A stretch of 64,000 nucleotides of DNA from assembly GCA_963576725.1 (NCBI GenBank), contig OY755242.1, forward strand, positions 9,019,132 through 9,083,131. The letters are read 5' to 3'. Shown piece by piece: positions 59,399 to 64,000 of this stretch (positions within the stretch are counted from its first letter, which is position 1; each line of letters opens with the position of its first letter). This DNA comes from Azorinus chamasolen. Taxonomy: Eukaryota > Mollusca > Bivalvia > Cardiida > Solecurtidae. Under the pieces are notes generated by a model. That model saw only the letters and a list, made by a program, of their open reading frames with translations, had not been told where the DNA came from and ran no database searches. The translations under genes and the position numbers were made by a program.

Positions 59399-60250
59399 AT
59401 GGATAAAATCTACAAATGTCTTGTGATCCCACATCTTGAATATGCAGCGCCTGTTTGGCAAATTGCATACTGCCAACCACTAGATAGTATTCAGCGTAAA
59501 GGGTTAGCTGCTTGTTTGGGAATTCCTGCTTCAGGTGGAATCGAAGCACTTCAAGTAGAAGCAAACATCCTTCCACTGGATTTAAGAAGAGAAGAGCTCT
59601 CAATCAGAGAATTGGCACGTCTTCTTATGAGAGACAACTTAGAGCCAATCAAGCAAACAATTGAATCTTGGATGGATACCATTAACATTAAACCAGAGAA
59701 ATTCATATCACCTCTGGGTAAAATGCTGCTACAAATAAGTGATATGAGGAGTAACACAGGTACAGACTATCAACACCTGGAACCTCAGCTCACTTATTTG
59801 GAGTACCTCTGCCCATCAAGACGAAGACCAGAATACTGGGACACTCTTGGATCTTCAAAATCCAGATCAATTTCACAAATAGAGTCGTCAAAAGCTCTAA
59901 TACACACCATGGTAGAAGAGAGTGACCAGGACACCATCATCGCCTTCACAGATGGCTCATGTAGACAGAATCCAGGGCCATGTGGAGCTGGTGCTTGTGT
60001 GTTCCTGCCTCATCGAAATGACCATATTGAATTGAAGAAAGCTGTCTCAAATATGGCATCCATTTTACTTGGAGAAATTGTTGCCATTACCATGACTCTG
60101 CGATTTTGTAGAGAAGAGCTTCACAACAGAAGAGACTTCAAAAATGTCAAGATCTTCTCTGACAGCCAGTCAGCAGTAGGCATTTTACAGCTTGACTGGA
60201 CTGCCCAAACATGCAAACAAACAATAAGACAAACAAAGCAATTTTTTTGA
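59399..60250 (+). pseudogene. RT C-terminal region and RNase H N-terminal half
   Basis: The frame opens upstream of the ATG (RAHKALNALLITALIVGL from about 59,315). It carries VIPHLEYAAPVW, then RNase H motifs with the first three acidic residues: FTDGSC, LGEIVAIT and FSDSQSA. It stops in a seven-T tract at about 60,242-60,248, consistent with a frameshift. Confidence 0.75.
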
Positions 60251-60627
60251 TAGCAGAGTTACAAGCGGACGGTATTCACATAGAAGTAATATGGACCCCC
60301 GGACACGCAAATATCACTGGCAATGAAATCGCAGACAAGCTTGCCAAAGAAGCCGCAGTCGAGGCCGAATTCATACAGGAATCAAATGCATTCACAACTC
60401 TATCAGATATTCGAAAATCAGCCAAAAAATCTTGTGAAATAAAGTGGCAAAACAGATGGACCCAATCAGAGACCAGTAGACATCTGTTCCAATATGTACC
60501 ACAAATTCCAGTTAACAACAAACTACCACCAAATACTGACATTTCAACACACAGTCAACAAATAATTCACCAATTGAGAACAGAATATATAATGCTAAAC
60601 AGCTACAAATTTAACATAGGCCTGTGA
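60251..60627 (+). pseudogene. RNase H C-terminal half, shifted frame
   Basis: Picks up directly after the T tract with IHIEVIWTPGHANITGNEIA, containing the conserved His and last catalytic Asp of RNase H, followed by the usual tail. Ends TGA at 60,625-60,627. Confidence 0.75.
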
Positions 60628-60782
60628 CGGATGGTACCATGGTTCTTGTGTGAATATATCTGCATCAGATGCCCTTGATATAGACAAGTACAGATGCCTT
60701 AAATGTAAGTATTAGATTGGATAGATATAATATGTGTTGGAATATTTACATATATTCATTATGGTTGTTTTTTCTCTTTATT

Positions 60783-61077
60783 CAGGTTGTCCCTGTTAGG
60801 AACACCTGACGTCTAGCGGTGCAGACCATACCTGTTACGGAACGTCTGTCTTTCTGCTTAGCAACCATATTCAACTAGCGCTGTAGACTATACCTGTTAG
60901 GAACGTCTCGGCTAGACAACCATATTCAACTAGCGCTGTAGGCTATACCTGTTAGGAACGTCTCTCTGCTAGAGAACTATATTCAACTAGTGTTGTAGAC
61001 TATATCTGTTAGGAACGTCTCTCCGCTAAACGACTGTGTTCGATTAGCCGTCTAGACTATACCTGTTAGGAACGTCT
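60783..61077 (+). repeat. Upstream array of six stem-loop repeats (core CCTGTTAGG)
   Basis: Cores at 60,792, 60,831 (with an extra C), 60,893, 60,948, 61,005 and 61,062; spacing is 39-62 bp, settling at 55-57 bp. Copies 2-6 have the loop TATACCTGTTAGGAAC or nearly so. Flanking arms are complementary: CAGGT(T)GT / ACACCTG in copy 1, CAGAC / GTCTG in copy 2, AGAC / GTCT in copies 3, 5 and 6, AGGC / GTCT (one G-T) in copy 4. Copies 3 and 4 also have outer arms CTAGC / GCTAG. The array ends 56 bp before the TatD-type gene. Confidence 0.85.
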
Positions 61078-61132
61078 TGGTTAGCCAATCATATTCAATT
61101 AATTTATATACATTTGAACTCTCAATATCAGA

Positions 61133-63352
61133 ATGGCATCTTCTTTTCCTGAGAAAGTTAGAAATCTTCTGGATGCAGGAAAATTGTATATGAACATAGA
61201 TGAGTTTGTCACCCGTGTTGGACTTTTATTGGGTAAAGACCAGGTTTTAGCTTTGGAGTTGGTGAAGCAGATGTCTAATCTTGCTCGGACACAAGCGTCC
61301 AAGTCTAAGCAGCCAGCGAAAAAGAAGCAAGCCAACGATTACTTGTTTCGCCTGGCCAAGACATTGAATTTATTTCAGCTCATGGATCGCGAGTGGATTA
61401 ATGACAACGTCAAAGCTCTTCCAGCTCTAAAGAAGAAACGTGAACAAGTATACGAACCAGGGAAGGAAACAGTTGATTTTCGCACCATGGATAATCCGGA
61501 TTTTCCAACACATTCTGTTGTTTTGAGTAATGCGGACGAAGAACGTCTTCTTCAGCTCCCAGATTCTTCAACAGAGGATGATATAGGTTCGGATCCGGAT
61601 ATTCTTCTGGGTAGTCCTTTGTTTGCTTCACCGGTTCGTCCGGTAGTTAATGCACTTACCACGCCACTGGAGCCTACTTCTACGTGCAGTTATGTAATGG
61701 AAGTTGCAGAGACCTCTACAGATGTCGACCTGCCCACGGATAGTGTATTAACTGTTCATTCTACTTCTGACCCGAAGGATAATATTGTTAACCTCTCGCG
61801 TGTTTTGCCTGCTGTTAGTGGCTCTACATCGGAGAGAATCCCTCGTTCTCGTAAAGGGAAAGGAAAGAGGAAGTTATCTGTAGTCCCTGATAAGACTTTC
61901 ACTTTGATAAAACGTCCTAGACAAGAATTGGATGATATTAGTGTGTCTGTGCCTAATGTGCCTCAGAACTCTAGGAAAAGTAAGACAAGTAGGATTGCAG
62001 AGGCTCGCCTTACAGTAGATAAGAAGCAGCAACAACGGAGACGTAGTGACTCTTGTATAGTGCCCACTTGTAATTTTGATGGTCGTTCATTCCCCAAGAT
62101 GCATTCTTATAATTTTCATATACCGAATATTTTTGATATGAGAATACCAGTGTCAGATGAACTTCATCAACGCAGAGTGCAAGCTCTACAACAAGTTACT
62201 GTGTGGTTGCTTGGTGCACCGTTGGATTTGCAGGAGTTTGTTACTTTTGTGAATGTACAAAACCTGATTGATTCTTGTGAAGATCGCCCCATGTCTGACG
62301 ATATAGTAAGAGTGTTACAGTCATTTTGTGTATTCCTGGGTGTTCCGGTTCCACCAAAGTTTTCGTTGTACCCTGTCAATAGTGTTGCTGTTCTTCTACA
62401 TTGGAGATTTCTGATGGTTCTTATTGCACTTCTGCAGCCTGATCAGCAGAAATATTGGAAAAGTTGTTTTGCACAGCCGGTTTCCTCTGTTAGGGTTGCA
62501 CTCCAACCTGTGAATCAACTTCCAGAAGCAATTGATAGCCATTTTCATCTGGACAGACTGCAGAAGGTAACTGGTCTTCATTCAGATTCCGTAACTGCCA
62601 TCCTTGAAGCTGGAGATGTTCTTCCTTCTCGACGCATTCATTTAGCAGGAGCTATCGCCAATTTTTGTGATCCTGATACATACCCTACTCATCGTACATT
62701 AACTAGTTTGCCATCCAATATTATGGTAACTGTAGTGCTGCACCCAAAGCTTGCGTCAAGGAGTGAGAATTTCATCGCAGATGCTCTACGTAAGTTGGAT
62801 AGACTACTAGAGGAGCCAAGGGTCATCGCCATTGGAGAAGTGGGAATTGATCATTCCGTGAAAGACTGGGAATGGCCCCTTCAAAATGATCTAATTCGTC
62901 AACTAAAGAGCAGGATTAAGACCCGTCATGTCTTGGTTGTTCATTGCCGTGGGATATCCGGTGACAACGGCATTGAAGCTCATTTTCTACTTCTTCATTT
63001 ACTTCGTGGCCTACCCAATACACAGAGGGTGCATCTGCATAGCTTTTCTGGCACCAGTGTTGTAGCTGACCAGTGGATTAAGGAATATCCAAACACTTAT
63101 TTTAGCTTCAACAGAGGGATCAGCAAATTCAATGAGGATCAAGTTAAAACCCTAACTGGATTGAAGGAACATCGACTTCTGTTAGAGACAGATGCTCCTT
63201 ATTTCCCTCGTGAACGGACTCGTTTTTCCTCACCAAATCAGTTGTATGATGTTGCGGAAATAGTGGCTGGTTATCGTAATACCTCGGCTGAGGAGATATT
63301 GAGGATTACCAGAGTGAACACCTTGCAACTTTATACTGGGGAGGGACGATGA
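61133..63352 (+). CDS. Zinc-finger / TatD-type nuclease, intronless
   Basis: An intact 739-codon frame. An in-frame TGA lies at about 61,115, so the ATG at 61,133 is the first usable start. Residues 1-300 are an uncharacterised Lys/Ser-rich region. A C2H2-like finger follows (C308-x4-C313-x10-H324-x4-H329), then an alpha-helical segment with the block VAVLLHWRFLMVL. From about residue 466 comes a TatD-family metallohydrolase domain with every metal ligand in place: H470-x-H472 (SHFHLD), E569 (GEVGID), H604 (VVHCR), H636 (HLHSFSG) and D687 (ETDAPY). TatD enzymes are Mg-dependent DNases with 3'-5' exonuclease activity. Large N-terminal extensions and absence of introns are unusual for the cellular TatD-type proteins I know, apart from TATDN2, which also has a long N-terminus. 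Conserved-loop hairpins flank it on both sides, which suggests a dedicated substrate. Confidence 0.88.
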   Translation: MASSFPEKVRNLLDAGKLYMNIDEFVTRVGLLLGKDQVLALELVKQMSNLARTQASKSKQPAKKKQANDYLFRLAKTLNLFQLMDREWINDNVKALPALKKKREQVYEPGKETVDFRTMDNPDFPTHSVVLSNADEERLLQLPDSSTEDDIGSDPDILLGSPLFASPVRPVVNALTTPLEPTSTCSYVMEVAETSTDVDLPTDSVLTVHSTSDPKDNIVNLSRVLPAVSGSTSERIPRSRKGKGKRKLSVVPDKTFTLIKRPRQELDDISVSVPNVPQNSRKSKTSRIAEARLTVDKKQQQRRRSDSCIVPTCNFDGRSFPKMHSYNFHIPNIFDMRIPVSDELHQRRVQALQQVTVWLLGAPLDLQEFVTFVNVQNLIDSCEDRPMSDDIVRVLQSFCVFLGVPVPPKFSLYPVNSVAVLLHWRFLMVLIALLQPDQQKYWKSCFAQPVSSVRVALQPVNQLPEAIDSHFHLDRLQKVTGLHSDSVTAILEAGDVLPSRRIHLAGAIANFCDPDTYPTHRTLTSLPSNIMVTVVLHPKLASRSENFIADALRKLDRLLEEPRVIAIGEVGIDHSVKDWEWPLQNDLIRQLKSRIKTRHVLVVHCRGISGDNGIEAHFLLLHLLRGLPNTQRVHLHSFSGTSVVADQWIKEYPNTYFSFNRGISKFNEDQVKTLTGLKEHRLLLETDAPYFPRERTRFSSPNQLYDVAEIVAGYRNTSAEEILRITRVNTLQLYTGEGR

Positions 63353-63399
63353 GCTTGTTACAATCCAGGGTGGGGGTGGTTTTCAATACAGCAGATTTC

Positions 63400-63595
63400 A
63401 TAGATAGGGAAGGGGGGGGGGGTGGTCTTTACTGATAAACTGAGTTATCGACAGATAGGGAAGGGTTATAGGGTGGCTTTTAAGGGTTCATATACAGATA
63501 GGGAAGGGTTATAGGGTGGTTTTTTATATTGATATTCTGAATGTAAGCCTTAGCTTAGCTTACCGGGAGGGGTGGCTTTATGTATAGTCATAGGG
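63400..63595. repeat. GATAGGGAAGGG tandem tract
   Basis: GATAGGGAAGGGTTATAGGG recurs about three times (63,399, 63,455, 63,498), the first with a run of G. It separates the TatD gene from the downstream hairpins. Confidence 0.7.
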
Positions 63596-63596
63596 G

Positions 63597-63965
63597 AGTT
63601 TCATTCACATACCTGTTAGGACTGAATGCAAACTGGGTGGTTTTTACATATAGCTATAGGGGAGTTTCATTCATATACCTGTTAGGACTGAATGTAAACT
63701 GTTTACCTTAAGGGTAGTTTTTATATATACATTGTATGTATATGCACATATGGCAGTCTTGTTCACATACCTGTTAGGAATGAACAGACTGATGACTAGT
63801 TCGCTGGATGGGGCGTGTTGAATGTATATGTGCGTATATATGTATATGTGCGGCTGAGTAGTAGTCTGGTTCATTTACCTGTTAGGGATGGACGTAGACT
63901 AGTTGGTTTTCCGGGTGGGATGTTTTGGTATATCGGTTTGTTCATTTGCTTGTTTGGGATGAACA
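63597..63965 (+). repeat. Downstream array of five stem-loop repeats
   Basis: Cores at 63,612, 63,678, 63,770, 63,878 and a degenerate one at 63,948. Arms: AGTTTCATTCA / TGAATG(C/T)AAACT in copies 7 and 8 (11 pairs, one bulge), CAGTC(T)TGTTCA / TGAACAGACTG in copy 9, TAGTCTGGTTCAT / ATGGACGTAGACTA in copy 10 (one wobble, small internal loop), TGTTCAT / ATGAACA in copy 11. Orientation matches the upstream array. Confidence 0.85.
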
Positions 63966-63986
63966 GTATCCGGTTAACTGCTTACT

Positions 63987-64000
63987 GGGGGGGGGGGGGG
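63987..64000. repeat. Poly-G at window end
   Basis: At least twelve G residues at the right edge; a real G tract or an assembly/homopolymer artefact. Confidence 0.7.

Larger units (their letters stand above)
59105..60627 (+). mobile_element. Degraded non-LTR retrotransposon
   Basis: Three reading frames in the same direction carry, in order, the end of a reverse transcriptase, a thumb/connection region and an RNase H domain. That order is typical of RNase-H-bearing clades related to I/jockey. The 5' end is lost, and a segment between about 59,300 and 59,330 appears deleted because the frames on either side are not adjacent in an intact element. Confidence 0.7.

Overview
The window reads as animal nuclear DNA, most likely from a bivalve mollusc. 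It is AT-rich, with short coding exons separated by kilobase introns. Its repeats are of kinds I associate with bivalve genomes: a (CCGT/CTGT)n-headed repeat, a repeat ending in GGGGGCATAAAA, a Thr-tRNA-like SINE and a Penelope-like reverse transcriptase. I cannot name the species.

Region 1 (about 1-44,290, minus strand) is one large gene, a VWA3B-like protein with von Willebrand factor A domains. I could place 15 coding exons between 35,593 and 109, and their reading phases all match across the junctions. They encode about 839 residues and the gene runs off the left edge. A 5' UTR exon ends the coding exon at 35,683, and a likely first non-coding exon lies at about 44,252-44,290, with a YY1-type motif on the minus strand. 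The introns are packed with palindromic MITE-like elements, mostly 160-260 bp. Families A, B, E and G end in TTAA, which suggests piggyBac-type mobilisation; C, F and H do not. The largest intron (9,486-23,565) also holds a 46-copy, 58-bp satellite.

Region 2 (about 43,200-58,000) is non-coding. It has a tRNA-derived SINE cluster, a 1.2-kb element of internal tandem repeats with TGTCTCCCCC inverted ends, a 56-bp minisatellite, a duplicated 137-bp segment and a 1.6-kb hAT-like element with CAGTA target duplications. There is also a weak two-exon transcription-unit candidate. Palindromic MITEs, dense inside the VWA3B introns, are not seen from about 43,100 to 54,770. They reappear at 54,770-57,970.

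Region 3 (59,105-60,627, plus strand) is a degraded non-LTR retrotransposon with reverse transcriptase and RNase H remnants.

Region 4 (60,783-64,000) is the most unusual. An intact, intronless 739-codon gene encodes a protein with a C2H2-like finger and a C-terminal TatD-type nuclease domain that keeps all its metal ligands. It is flanked by six upstream and five downstream copies of a hairpin whose loop (core CCTGTTAGG) is conserved while the stems differ in sequence yet remain self-complementary. All copies point the same way. This suggests a nuclease gene with its own recognition sites, possibly a mobile unit; that function is inferred, not shown.

Repeat borders are read by eye and may be off by several bases.
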